Shown piece after piece: positions 10,980-19,640 of a stretch of 39,606 bases of DNA; the first letter of the stretch is position 1; each line of letters opens with the position of its first letter. The position numbers and the translations under genes are program-made. The notes beneath the pieces were generated by a model. That model had not been told where the DNA came from. It ran no database searches and saw nothing but the letters and a program-made list of their open reading frames with translations. Origin of the DNA: an uncultured Phycisphaerae bacterium (lineage in GTDB: Bacteria; Planctomycetota; Phycisphaerae; Sedimentisphaerales; Anaerohalosphaeraceae); assembly GCA_937949545.1 (NCBI GenBank), contig CALEDR010000019.1, forward strand, positions 1 through 39,606, given 5' to 3'.

Positions 10980-11031
10980 TTTTGAAGATTGTCGATAATA
11001 AAAAAAAGATTCATTCAGGATGAAAGGATAA

Positions 11032-12957
11032 ATGGCAAAACTGACACTCCCGGATGGGAAAGTGCTGGAAGCGGCCGATGGAATACGAGCCGAACAGGCG
11101 GTGGAACAGATTGGGCCGGGGTTGGCCAAAGCCGCTCTGGCTGTTAAAATAAACGGAAAGCTTGCCGACTTGTCTGCCCCTTTGCGGGGGGATGTTTCCT
11201 TTGAAGTACTCACGGCCCGCCAGCCGGAAGGACTGGAGGTGCTGCGGCACAGCTGCGCGCATATTATGGCGGAGGCAATCTGCCGGATTTGGCCCAAGGC
11301 CAAACTGGTTTACGGGCCGACGGTTGCCGACGGGTTTTATTACGACATTGACCTGGATGAGCCCATTCGACCGGAGGATTTTGAGAAAATCGAAGAGGAG
11401 ATGCGGAAAATCATCCAATCCAACCAGCCATTCATTCGGATTGAGATGAGTCGGCAGGAAGCCCTTCGGAAAATGGCCCATGACCCCTATAAACTGGATA
11501 ATATCCAGCGGGCCAGCGGGGACGTTATCAGTTTTTACCGGCACGGCGACAGCGATTTCGAAGACCTTTGCCGAGGGCCGCATATCCCGCGAACCGGCTG
11601 TATCGACCTGAAAGCCTTTAAGATTATGAGTGTGGCCGGCGCCTATTGGCACGGGGATGCCAGCCAGAAGATGCTGCAGCGTGTTTATGGAACGGTTTGG
11701 CCGACGAAGAAGGAGCTGGATGCCTATCTGGAACGGCTCGAGGAGGCCAAAAAGCGGGACCATCGGCTTATCGGAAAGCAGATGGATCTGTTCAGCTTTC
11801 ACGAAGAGGGACCGGGATTTGCTTTTCTGCATCCGAAGGGGATGATTATCTGGAACGAAATCATCGACTTCTGGCGGCAGGTGCACCGCCGGTACAAATA
11901 CGTGGAAGTGAAGACGCCGATTATTCTCAACGAGTCGCTTTGGCATCGCAGCGGGCATTGGGACCATTATAAGGAGAATATGTATTTTACCTCGGTGGAC
12001 GGGGTCAATTATGCCATCAAGCCGATGAATTGTCCGGGCGGGCTTCTGATTTATAACTCGAGGAAGCATTCGTATCGGGAGTTGCCGATGCGGGTGGCGG
12101 AGTTGGGACTGGTCCACCGCTATGAGGCCAGCGGGCAGATGCACGGGCTGGTGCGGGTGCGGCAGTTTACGCAGGATGATGCCCATATTTTCTGCACGCC
12201 CGAGCAGATTGAAAGCGAAATTATCGGGGTCATTAATCTGGTTCAGGAGATTTACTCGACCTTCGGATTTGAGGACTATCATATTGAGCTGTCCACCAAG
12301 CCGGAAAAGCACATCGGCTCGGATGAAATCTGGGAGCTGGCGACGAATGCGCTGGCCGGAGCCCTGAAGCACAAAGGGCTGGCCTTTCAGATTAATGAAG
12401 GCGACGGGGCGTTTTACGGACCAAAGATTGATTTTCATATCAATGACTGTCTGGGCCGTTCCTGGCAGCTGGGGACGATTCAGCTGGATTTTTCGATGCC
12501 GCAGCGGTTCAATCTGGTCTATTCCGACCGGGACAATACAGAGAAAATGCCTGTGATGATTCACCGGGCGATTTTGGGTTCGCTGGAGCGGTTTTTGGGG
12601 ATTCTGATAGAGCACTACGGCGGGAATTTCCCAGTCTGGCTGGCTCCGGAACAGGTGCGGGTTTTGTCGATCAGCGAAAAGACAAATGCCTATGCCGAGC
12701 AGGTGCAGTACCGGCTGGAAGAGGCGGAGATTCGCTGCACAGCGGACCTGACGGATGACAAGATTGGTGCCAAAATCGCCCGGGCCCATTCTGAGCGGAT
12801 TCCGTATATGGCGGTAGTCGGGCCGAAGGAAGAGGAGACGGGCACGCTGACCGTTCGGCTTCGCCAGTCGAAGGAAAGCGGTTCGATGGGCGCGGAAGCA
12901 TTTCTGGCCGGCGTGCAGGAAAAAATCCGCAGTCGGTCTTTGTCGCTGACGTTATGA
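11032..12957 (+). CDS. thrS: Threonyl-tRNA synthetase
   Basis: Charges tRNA-Thr in the cytoplasm. The 641-residue protein shows a TGS domain (1-60) and an editing domain beginning with RHSCAHIMAEA (His73 and His77, the conserved HxxxH). The class II catalytic core has the zinc-site motif MNCPGG and HRYEASGQMHGLVRVRQFTQDD (motif 2). A C-terminal anticodon-binding domain follows (PVWLAPEQVRVLSI onward). Start ATG is preceded by AAAGGAT. It is the first gene of the conserved thrS-infC-rpmI-rplT-pheS block. Confidence 0.98.
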   Translation: MAKLTLPDGKVLEAADGIRAEQAVEQIGPGLAKAALAVKINGKLADLSAPLRGDVSFEVLTARQPEGLEVLRHSCAHIMAEAICRIWPKAKLVYGPTVADGFYYDIDLDEPIRPEDFEKIEEEMRKIIQSNQPFIRIEMSRQEALRKMAHDPYKLDNIQRASGDVISFYRHGDSDFEDLCRGPHIPRTGCIDLKAFKIMSVAGAYWHGDASQKMLQRVYGTVWPTKKELDAYLERLEEAKKRDHRLIGKQMDLFSFHEEGPGFAFLHPKGMIIWNEIIDFWRQVHRRYKYVEVKTPIILNESLWHRSGHWDHYKENMYFTSVDGVNYAIKPMNCPGGLLIYNSRKHSYRELPMRVAELGLVHRYEASGQMHGLVRVRQFTQDDAHIFCTPEQIESEIIGVINLVQEIYSTFGFEDYHIELSTKPEKHIGSDEIWELATNALAGALKHKGLAFQINEGDGAFYGPKIDFHINDCLGRSWQLGTIQLDFSMPQRFNLVYSDRDNTEKMPVMIHRAILGSLERFLGILIEHYGGNFPVWLAPEQVRVLSISEKTNAYAEQVQYRLEEAEIRCTADLTDDKIGAKIARAHSERIPYMAVVGPKEEETGTLTVRLRQSKESGSMGAEAFLAGVQEKIRSRSLSLTL

Positions 12958-13002
12958 ACCGGGTCTGAAACGATTTCACAACTTTTTGGAAAGGGATGCG
13001 CT

Positions 13003-13524
13003 ATCACTAAAGAGCTGAATTATCGGATTAATGAGCGGATTCGGGTCAGCCCCGTTCGGCTGATTGACGAGAACAACCAGCAGGTCGGGATTGTGTCGAT
13101 TGAGGAAGCCCGCAGCCGGGCCATGGAAGCAGGACTGGATTTGGTGGAGGTATCGCCGACGTCGAATCCGCCGGTTTGCCGGATTATGGATTACGGCAAA
13201 TTTTTGTACCAGCAGAAGCGAAAGGCCAAGGAAAGCCAGAAAAAACAGCACGTCGTTACGCTCAAGGAGATTCGGATTCGGCCGAAAATTGACGACCATG
13301 ACCGCCAGATTAAGCTGTCGCAGGCCGTCAAGTTCTTCGAAAAGGGGCATAAAGTGCAGTTTACAATGCCGTTTCGAGGACGGGAAATGGCCCATGTTGA
13401 TCAAGGCTACCAAATGATGGATGAGATCGTTCAGGCCCTTCAGGAAGTGGCCAAGATTGAGCGTCCGGCCCAGATGCTGGGCAAACGGATTACTATGGTG
13501 CTGGTTCCCGCCAAGGGCAGTTAG
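13003..13524 (+). CDS. infC: Translation initiation factor IF-3, with ATC start codon
   Basis: IF-3 binds the 30S subunit, blocks premature 50S joining and proofreads start codons. The reading frame gives NYRINERIRVSPVRLID, then VEVSPTSNPPVCRIMDYGKF and FRGREMAH, all IF-3 hallmarks. Between the in-frame thrS stop (12955-12957) and the GTG at 13093 there is no ATG, GTG or TTG in frame; starting at 13093 would delete about 30 conserved N-terminal residues. ATC at 13003 is preceded by GGAAAGGG with a seven-base spacer and gives 173 residues, the normal IF-3 size. Rare AUU/AUC/AUA starts in infC are an established autoregulatory device, because IF-3 itself rejects them. A four-codon out-of-frame ATG frame (12996-13010) overlaps this start. 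Confidence 0.93.
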   Translation: MTKELNYRINERIRVSPVRLIDENNQQVGIVSIEEARSRAMEAGLDLVEVSPTSNPPVCRIMDYGKFLYQQKRKAKESQKKQHVVTLKEIRIRPKIDDHDRQIKLSQAVKFFEKGHKVQFTMPFRGREMAHVDQGYQMMDEIVQALQEVAKIERPAQMLGKRITMVLVPAKGS

Positions 13525-13559
13525 ACAGGGCAAAATCGGTTCTTTTAAAGATTTTTGGG

Positions 13560-13588
13560 TTGACGTGCCGGTCAATCCGGGATAAATT
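13560..13588 (+). promoter_or_regulatory. Candidate internal promoter before rpmI
   Basis: TTGACG (13560-13565) and TAAATT (13583-13588) are separated by 17 bases, 47 bases upstream of rpmI. It could let the L35/L20/PheRS genes be expressed independently of thrS-infC. Confidence 0.4.
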
Positions 13589-13635
13589 ATGTAGCTCTTT
13601 TTCTGAAAGAAATTTGATTTTGAGGGATTTTATCA

Positions 13636-13830
13636 ATGCCGAAATTAAAAACCCATAAAGGACTTGCCAAGCGGGTGAAGATAACCGGTACCGGAAAGGT
13701 CAAGCGCAAACGCTGCGGCGGCGGGCACTTGCTCAGTGACAAGAGCGCCAAGCGGCGGCGGCGTTTCGGCTCGACCACTCTGGTGAAGGGCGTTCGCGCC
13801 AAGAAAATCCGGGTCCTGCTCGGGCAGTAA
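13636..13830 (+). CDS. rpmI: 50S ribosomal protein L35
   Basis: A 64-residue, very basic protein starting MPKLKTHKGLAKRVKITGTG with the conserved central GGHLLSDKSAKRRRR. Length and sequence match bL35. GAGGGA precedes the ATG with an eight-base spacer. It is followed by rplT as in most bacteria. Confidence 0.97.
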   Translation: MPKLKTHKGLAKRVKITGTGKVKRKRCGGGHLLSDKSAKRRRRFGSTTLVKGVRAKKIRVLLGQ

Positions 13831-13914
13831 GGAAAACAAGTCAATTGGGCCTGCTTCCCGGCCACATCAGCTGCCGCAGCGGGCGAAAGAAACGAATACG
13901 AAAGGAAAGCTGGT

Positions 13915-14268
13915 ATGCCGAGAGTACGTTGCGGCGCTGCACGGCGCCAATCTAAAAAGAGGATTTTTCAGGTTGTTAAGGGACACCGCGGTCCGGACGG
14001 CAAACTGCTTCGTCTGGCCAAAGAGGCCGCCGTTCGGGCCAATGTGAATGCCCGAATCGGAAGAAAGCAGAAAAAGAGGACCTACCGGGGGCTGTGGATT
14101 ATCCGGCTCAGTGCCGCCTGCCGGCAGCGAGGAATCAGCTACAGCCATTTCATCAACGGCTGCAAAAAGGCCGGAATCGGGCTGAACCGCAAAATGCTCA
14201 GCGAGCTGGCCATTGCCGACCCGGCTGCTTTTGACCAGATTGCGGAAAAAGCCAAAGCCGCCCTGTAG
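13915..14268 (+). CDS. rplT: 50S ribosomal protein L20
   Basis: A 117-residue basic protein with the L20 signature KGHRGPDGKLLRLAKEAAVRA and RKQKKRTYRGLWIIRLSAACR, ending in an alpha-helical rRNA-binding domain (GISYSHFINGCKKAGIGLNRKML). It is needed early in 50S assembly and in several bacteria represses its own operon. GAAAGGAA lies upstream of the ATG. It sits 84 bases after rpmI and nine bases before pheS. Confidence 0.98.
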   Translation: MPRVRCGAARRQSKKRIFQVVKGHRGPDGKLLRLAKEAAVRANVNARIGRKQKKRTYRGLWIIRLSAACRQRGISYSHFINGCKKAGIGLNRKMLSELAIADPAAFDQIAEKAKAAL

Positions 14269-14277
14269 GGTTGGGGT

Positions 14278-15264
14278 ATGCTCGAACAGTTCGAACAAAT
14301 CGGCCGAGCAGCTCTGCAGGAGCTGGAGGCAGTTTCAAACGCTGAGCAGCTGGAGGCCTTCCGCATCAAATATCTGGGCCGAAAGGGCCAGGTGACCCTG
14401 ATGCTCAGTCAAATTGGTGCGCTGCCCGCGGAATTCAAAAAGCAGGGCGGGCAGCTGGCCAATCGAATCAAAAACGAGGTAACGGAGGCGTTCGAGCGGA
14501 AAAAGAGCTCCTTGGGTACCGTGCATCGGGGCGGGCCGATTCTCGATGTAACACTGCCGGGCCTTCCGGTACGACAGGGCAAGAGCCATATCATTTCTCA
14601 GACCATCAGCGAACTGCTGGAGATTTTCGGACGGATGGGGTTTGCTGTGGCCTACGGGCCGGAAGTCGAAGATGAATGGCACAATTTTATTGCCCTGAAT
14701 ATTCCGCCGGAGCATCCGGCCCGCGACCCAATGGACAATTTTTACATCGATGAGCGGCGGCTGCTTCGCAGTCAGACCTCGACGATTCAGATTCGGGTCA
14801 TGGAGCGGCAGAAGCCCCCGATTCGGGTGGTTGCGCCGGGACGGGTGTATCGGCCGGATACGGTGGATGCCACGCATATGTTTATGTTCCATCAGCTGGA
14901 GGCCCTTGTGGTGGATGAGGGGGTCAGCATGGTGGACCTGAAAAGTACAATTCACCAGTTCATTCAAATCTTTTTCGGGGCCGGCACAAAATGGCAGTTT
15001 CGGCCCAGCTTCTTTCCGTTTACGGAGCCCAGCTGCGAGGTGGATATTCTGTGGACGGATAAGGACGGCAGCGAACACTGGATGGAAATCGGCGGCTGCG
15101 GGATGGTGGACCCGAATGTCTTTGATGCCGTGGGAATCGACAGTGAGAAATACACCGGCTGGGCGTTTGGATTCGGCATTGAGCGGCTGGCGATGAAGAA
15201 ATACGGCATTTCGGATATCCGGCTTCTGTTCGAAAACGACATCCGCTTCCTGAATCAATTCTAA
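14278..15264 (+). CDS. pheS: Phenylalanyl-tRNA synthetase alpha subunit
   Basis: Catalytic subunit of the alpha2-beta2 PheRS. The 328-residue protein has the N-terminal coiled-coil tRNA-binding arm, then PEVEDEWHNFIALNIPPEHPARDPMDNFY. The class II core motifs follow: LLRSQTSTIQIRVM, PGRVYRPDTVDATHMFMFHQLEA (motif 2 region) and the C-terminal GFGIERLAMKKYGISDIR (motif 3). The beta subunit gene pheT, usually next, is absent here: the following gene is on the other strand and overlaps pheS by four bases. Confidence 0.98.
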   Translation: MLEQFEQIGRAALQELEAVSNAEQLEAFRIKYLGRKGQVTLMLSQIGALPAEFKKQGGQLANRIKNEVTEAFERKKSSLGTVHRGGPILDVTLPGLPVRQGKSHIISQTISELLEIFGRMGFAVAYGPEVEDEWHNFIALNIPPEHPARDPMDNFYIDERRLLRSQTSTIQIRVMERQKPPIRVVAPGRVYRPDTVDATHMFMFHQLEALVVDEGVSMVDLKSTIHQFIQIFFGAGTKWQFRPSFFPFTEPSCEVDILWTDKDGSEHWMEIGGCGMVDPNVFDAVGIDSEKYTGWAFGFGIERLAMKKYGISDIRLLFENDIRFLNQF

Positions 15265-16019
15265 AGGCAAGTGCTGTCAATTCTTTCAAGCGTCTGCAAG
15301 GGCAGATATAACCGCAGAATCGCGTTTTTCCCCTCCTGCACGGCCTCAGTGTGTCCGTTGTGCTGATGGATGATTCGAGCCGCCAGGGGCAAATCCAGTC
15401 CCGTCCCCCATTGGCTGCCTTTGGGTTCGGCGGGTTCAAAGAGACTGTGCGGATTTTCCGGCAGGATGCCTTCCCAAGCAAAAGAGATAAGCCATTGGGA
15501 CGGATGCGGCAGGATGCGGATTTCGATCGATATCGAATTGGTTTTCTGATCCAGCAAAAAAATGAGGACGTGCCGAAACATCCGGCGGATTTTGTCCGGG
15601 TCCAGAAGAGCGCCGGGCAGAGGACTGTCGGCTTGGAAGGTGATAGGAGGAAGTTTCTCCTTCGCAGGAGCGGGTAGATCGGCCAAAGCATCGGCCCAAA
15701 GCATTTTGATGTTGCATGCGGCCGCTTCCAGCGGGCGGATTCGGCTGTATTCACACAAGTCAAGGACTGTTCGGCGCAGCCGTTCGAGATTAGGAAGGAG
15801 GAGATTGAGGCTTTTTTCGAGGCATTTCGAGTTGCCGGTTTGAAGGGCCGTTTGAGCCACTTCGGCGCTTCCCCCGACCATTTGAAGAAGATTTTTCACA
15901 AAGTGGGAGAGGCTTCGCACGGCCTGTCCCGCCTCAAAAAGGGTCTGTTCTTCCGTGAGCGGACCGGATTCAAGAGGGAAAAGCTCTTGTTTGATGGCCA
16001 TATAATCCCGTAAATACAT
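15261..16019 (-). CDS. Histidine-kinase-like protein with degenerate ATP-binding motifs
   Basis: A 252-residue soluble protein. Residues about 30-95 resemble a dimerisation/phosphoacceptor helix pair (AVRSLSHFVKNLLQMVGGSAEVAQTAL, then RLRRTVLDLCEYSRI). Residues 115-245 follow the HATPase fold, ending in a recognisable G2-like GTGLDLPLAARIIHQHNG. However, the N-box position reads RMFRHVLIFLLDQ without the Mg-binding Asn, and the G1 DxGxG motif is replaced by FAWEGI. It may therefore be a pseudokinase, a phosphotransfer protein or an anti-sigma-type regulator. Start ATG 16019 is weakly supported; ATG 16001 with GGGAT upstream is an alternative. It overlaps the pheS stop and is divergent from the secretion cluster. 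Function unknown. Confidence 0.75.
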   Translation of the reverse strand: MYLRDYMAIKQELFPLESGPLTEEQTLFEAGQAVRSLSHFVKNLLQMVGGSAEVAQTALQTGNSKCLEKSLNLLLPNLERLRRTVLDLCEYSRIRPLEAAACNIKMLWADALADLPAPAKEKLPPITFQADSPLPGALLDPDKIRRMFRHVLIFLLDQKTNSISIEIRILPHPSQWLISFAWEGILPENPHSLFEPAEPKGSQWGTGLDLPLAARIIHQHNGHTEAVQEGKNAILRLYLPLQTLERIDSTCL

Positions 16020-16196
16020 CCAAAATATCCAGTCTAAATACGTCCTGCAACGTCATCATATCGGTCAAATCCCCTGTCTGTTTTTGCAGAATCTTTTTCT
16101 TTTTATGTAAGCCTGCCAGAAACCATCGGTTAAGCGGAGCGGTCATCCGGTCGAAAAGAAAGATGAAGTTTGGTTTTTCTGCGCATGGAGTGTCGA

Positions 16197-17909
16197 ATGA
16201 AAGCGACTTCGTCCGGAATTGATGAACAGACGGCGGCGGTTTTGGATGCCCTGCGGCAGCGGCATTTTCTATCAGAAGAGCAGATTCAGGAAGTCCTGAC
16301 GGAGCAGGAAAAAACCGGGGAAAGTCTTTTCCATCTGCTCCGGCAAAAGGACTGGCTGAATGAGGATGATCTGACCGAATTGGCCGCGGTCTGCAGCGGA
16401 ATTGAGTTTATCCACCTGACTCCGGAAATGGTAGATTCCTCAGCCCTTAAACTGGTTCCCCCGGAGACCGCCCGCCGATATGGCCTGATTCCGCTTCGTA
16501 TCCAGTCAGGCAAACTGGTTGTGGCAATGAGCAGTCCGCTGAATCTGTCTGTTCGCCAAATGATAGCCGCCCGGACAGGTTATGAGGTTCGACCGGTGGC
16601 GGCCGGCTCGGAAGCCATTCGTCAGGCGATTCAGAAACACTACAATGTAGAAAATCTGACCCGCCAGGACATTGTGTCCATGCGGCTGAAGCATAAACCC
16701 GCCGAGGAAAAAAAACATACACCAGCTCGGCAGGCTGTCCGGTCGGCCGATGCGCCGGTTGTACGACTGGTTGAATCCATTTTGACCGGAGCTATCGACA
16801 GCCGGGCCAGCGATATTCATCTGGAGCCGCAGCAGCCGGATATGAAAGTCCGCTACCGGATAGACGGGCTTCTTCAGAATGCCCTGGAGGTCCCTTCGTC
16901 CGTGCAACGTCAGGTGGTCTCTCATATTAAAATCCTGGCCAATATGGACATTTCGGAACAGCGGCTTCCGCAGGACGGGCATATTGCTCTGGAGCAGCAG
17001 GGCAAATTATATGATTTGCGTGTTTCTTCGCTGCCGGCGGTCGGCGGGGAAAAGATTGTCATTCGAATCCTGGATTCCCAGACGGGGCTGCGGCGGCTTG
17101 AGGAGCTGGTAAACGAGTCGTCGGATTTGGAGAAGTTTCGTTCCCTGTTGAGCAATCCGTACGGAATGATTCTGCTGACGGGTCCTACAGGGAGCGGCAA
17201 GACCACCACGCTCTATTCGATGATTCAGCAGCTGAATCGTCCGGAACACAACATTGTGACGGTGGAGGATCCGGTGGAATACCAGATTGCCGGGATTACG
17301 CAGGTGCAGGTCAAACCGGATATTCGTCTTACCTTTGCTTCGGTTCTGCGAAGCATTCTTCGGCAGGATCCGGATATTATTCTGATCGGAGAAATTCGGG
17401 ACGAGGAAACGGCCGAGATAGCCGTCAGTGCGGCCCAGACGGGCCATTTGGTTCTGAGCACCCTGCACACGAATACCGCAGTTGGAGTCATTCCGAGATT
17501 TCTCAATTTGGGTGTGGCTGCTCATCAGCTGGCCGGTGCCCTGCTGGGGGTGATTACACAGCGGCTTGTTCGGACGATTTGCCCCCGGTGCCGTCATTCT
17601 TATAAACCGGAGACGGAGGAAATGAGAATGTTCGCCGATGCAGATGCCCCGACCGTTCTCTATCGGGGGACCGGCTGCGGCGACTGCCGCCGGACGGGGT
17701 ATCTGGGACGTGCGGCCGTTTATGAGATTTTGATGATGACGCCCTCGATTCGCCGTCTGATTGTTTCTGGGGCGTCGGAAGATGAGTTGAAGGAGCAGGC
17801 GATTCAGGAGGGAATGAAGACGCTGAAAATGCAGGGGCTTTCGGCCGTCCGGCAGGGCCGAACGACGCTGGAGGAAGTTCTGCGCGTGATTAATATGCGG
17901 GAAAGATAA
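16197..17909 (+). CDS. gspE: Type II secretion / type IV pilus assembly ATPase (GspE/PilB family)
   Basis: Cytoplasmic hexameric ATPase that powers pseudopilus growth. The start is ATG 16197, with GGAG at 16187-16190 and a six-base spacer; earlier in-frame starts lack such a site. The 570-residue protein has an N-terminal GspE N-domain (LLRQKDWLNEDDLTELAAV...) and the linker with SRASDIHLEPQ. The ATPase core has Walker A GPTGSGKT (329-336), Asp box TVEDPVEYQI, Walker B DPDIILIGE (391-399), His box STLHTN and a zinc-type CPRC...CGDC. The paired cysteines are typical of GspE and PilB. It opens the 16197-25582 cluster; no PilT retraction ATPase is visible. Confidence 0.95.
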   Translation: MKATSSGIDEQTAAVLDALRQRHFLSEEQIQEVLTEQEKTGESLFHLLRQKDWLNEDDLTELAAVCSGIEFIHLTPEMVDSSALKLVPPETARRYGLIPLRIQSGKLVVAMSSPLNLSVRQMIAARTGYEVRPVAAGSEAIRQAIQKHYNVENLTRQDIVSMRLKHKPAEEKKHTPARQAVRSADAPVVRLVESILTGAIDSRASDIHLEPQQPDMKVRYRIDGLLQNALEVPSSVQRQVVSHIKILANMDISEQRLPQDGHIALEQQGKLYDLRVSSLPAVGGEKIVIRILDSQTGLRRLEELVNESSDLEKFRSLLSNPYGMILLTGPTGSGKTTTLYSMIQQLNRPEHNIVTVEDPVEYQIAGITQVQVKPDIRLTFASVLRSILRQDPDIILIGEIRDEETAEIAVSAAQTGHLVLSTLHTNTAVGVIPRFLNLGVAAHQLAGALLGVITQRLVRTICPRCRHSYKPETEEMRMFADADAPTVLYRGTGCGDCRRTGYLGRAAVYEILMMTPSIRRLIVSGASEDELKEQAIQEGMKTLKMQGLSAVRQGRTTLEEVLRVINMRER

Positions 17910-17914
17910 AGCAA

Positions 17915-19120
17915 ATGCCTTCGTATCAGTATATTGCGGAAAACAGCCGCGGAATTCGGCTGACCGGCATTTATGAGGATGCAGCAGACACCGCCCATCT
18001 GGAGGCGGAACTGCGAAAACTGGGCTGCCGTCTGCTGGAGGCCAAGCCGGCAGAGCAGGCAGGAGCCGCCGCCGCTTTCAAAAAGGGGATTCGTCCAACG
18101 GAGATTGTGGCGTTTGCCTATGAATTCTCGGGGATGTTTGCGGCAGGACTGACAGTGGTGCGATGTCTGGAGACCCTGGAGGAGCAGACCTCCAATGAAA
18201 CGCTGAGGTCCATTTTGAACTCGGTGCGATGTTCGATTGAGACCGGCGTGCCGCTTGCGTCGGCCTTTGAACCCTATCGAGAGATATTCGGGGATTTCTT
18301 TCTGGGGATGCTCGAGGCTGGACAAACAGGAGGCAAGCTGGCCGAGGCGCTCAAAAAAGCAGCGGAATATTATGAAAAACAGCTGGAGGTCAAGACGAAA
18401 GTCAAGGGAGCGTTTTTATATCCGGCTGTGGTGGCCCTGCTTTGTGCGGGTATTCTGACGGCCATTGTGATTTTTGTAATTCCGGTTTTTCAGCGGCTCT
18501 ATCAGCAGCTGCATATTGAACTGCCGTGGCCGACACAGATTCTGATTGGGCTCAGCGAACTGGTGCGTCATTATTTCTGGATTTTTCCGCTCCTGATGGG
18601 AATGTTCTATTGGAGCTGGAAACGATGGAAAAACCATCCGGGGTTGCGGACGCTATGGGATAAAGCGGTTCTCAACCTTCCGGCGGTCGGGCCGCTGGTG
18701 AAAATGATGCTGGTCAGCCGGTATATTCGGACCTTCGCGATGATGTCGTCGGCTGGTGTCGGGATTGTTCAGGCCCTTCAGCAGGCCCGTCAGGTCTGCC
18801 GCAACAGTGTTATGAGCCGAATCGGAGAGCGAATCGAGCAGGAGATGATGACCGGCAGTTCTTTGTCACAGCTGCTGGCCGAACATCCGATATTCCCGCC
18901 GGTGATTGTCCAGCTGGCTCATGCCGGAGAACAGGCGGGTCTGGTGCCGCAGATGCTCGCCAAAGGGGCGGATTATCTGGACCATGCGGTTCAGCGACGG
19001 ACAAACGCGATTTTGGTGAAACTGGAGCCGATATTATCGGTCGTCATGGGAGCGACGGTCGGGCTGATTCTGCTGGGAGTTTATCTGCCCATGTTTGATT
19101 ATATGAGCCATATCAAATAA
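17915..19120 (+). CDS. gspF: Inner-membrane platform protein (GspF/PilC family)
   Basis: A 401-residue polytopic protein that links the ATPase to pseudopilin assembly. It has two T2SSF repeats, each starting with a helical cytoplasmic domain (FAYEFSGMFAAGLTVVRCLETL and FAMMSSAGVGIVQALQQA) and each followed by membrane segments. Strong hydrophobic stretches lie at about 165-190, 210-235 and 375-396. The N-terminal segment MPSYQYIAENSRG is also typical. It follows the ATPase gene by five bases, so they are one operon. Confidence 0.95.
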   Translation: MPSYQYIAENSRGIRLTGIYEDAADTAHLEAELRKLGCRLLEAKPAEQAGAAAAFKKGIRPTEIVAFAYEFSGMFAAGLTVVRCLETLEEQTSNETLRSILNSVRCSIETGVPLASAFEPYREIFGDFFLGMLEAGQTGGKLAEALKKAAEYYEKQLEVKTKVKGAFLYPAVVALLCAGILTAIVIFVIPVFQRLYQQLHIELPWPTQILIGLSELVRHYFWIFPLLMGMFYWSWKRWKNHPGLRTLWDKAVLNLPAVGPLVKMMLVSRYIRTFAMMSSAGVGIVQALQQARQVCRNSVMSRIGERIEQEMMTGSSLSQLLAEHPIFPPVIVQLAHAGEQAGLVPQMLAKGADYLDHAVQRRTNAILVKLEPILSVVMGATVGLILLGVYLPMFDYMSHIK

Positions 19121-19248
19121 GCCGCCGCGGCGGAAAATGATTTAGAAAAAAATGGTGTTCGTGCGAAAGTCGGGGGTCGTTTTGGACGATGAAACGGATG
19201 CACGGTGGAAGCGGAACAGACAGACAATGAAACAGGAAAGGTAAGGCC

Positions 19249-19557
19249 ATGAAAGATAAAAAAGGTATTACGCTGGTAGAACTGCTGATTGTCGTGATGA
19301 TTCTGGGTGCGTTGGCCGCGATTGCTCTGCCGCGCATTTCGCAGAGTGCCAGCAATGCCCGTCAGCGGGCGTGTGATACGAATGTGAGTTTGATTAATTC
19401 GGCGATTGAGATGTATTACGTGGACCAGGGCAGCTATCCGGCGGCTTTATCGAACGTCACAAACAACACGACCTATTTTCCGGATGGTGCACCGGCCTGT
19501 CCGCTGGGCGGCACGTACACCATGAATGCCAATCATCGTGTGACGTGCAATCACTGA
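19249..19557 (+). CDS. gspG: Major pseudopilin (GspG-like)
   Basis: A 102-residue protein with a short basic leader MKDKKG, cleavage before ITLVELLIVVMILGALAAIA and Glu at +5. The mature part continues NARQRACDTNVSLINSAIEMYYVDQGSYP, the typical GspG pattern, and ends with a short Cys-containing loop (CPLGG...CNH). It would polymerise into the pseudopilus in the periplasm. An AGGAAAGGTAAGG stretch precedes the ATG. Unlike the tightly packed genes around it, it stands apart: a 128-base gap precedes it and an intrinsic terminator follows directly. Confidence 0.93.
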   Translation: MKDKKGITLVELLIVVMILGALAAIALPRISQSASNARQRACDTNVSLINSAIEMYYVDQGSYPAALSNVTNNTTYFPDGAPACPLGGTYTMNANHRVTCNH

Positions 19558-19590
19558 TTGAGTAACGGTTTTGTTCCGAAGCAATCAGCA

Positions 19591-19628
19591 GGGATACCGC
19601 TTTCCGAGTGCGGTGTCCCTCTTTTTTT
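19591..19628 (+). terminator. Intrinsic terminator after the major pseudopilin gene
   Basis: GGGATACCGC (19591-19600) pairs over ten base pairs, with one G-U, with GCGGTGTCCC (19610-19619) around a nine-base loop, followed by TCTTTTTTT. This is a textbook rho-independent terminator. It lies inside the cluster and ends just 12 bases before the next pseudopilin start, so it probably reduces, rather than abolishes, downstream transcription. Confidence 0.9.
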
Positions 19629-19640
19629 GAGGACAAGACG

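Noticed and set aside
11011-12789. 592-codon minus-strand frame
   Set aside because: Antisense to thrS; low-complexity His/Pro/Arg-rich translation typical of a shadow.
13093-13524. IF-3 starting at GTG 13093
   Set aside because: It would remove about 30 residues of the conserved N-domain (NYRINERIRVSPVRLID), which are encoded in frame just upstream.
19122-19133. GC-rich palindrome CCGCCGCGGCGG after the platform protein gene
   Set aside because: Followed by A-rich sequence, not a T-run; too short a loop for a stable terminator; no clear role.
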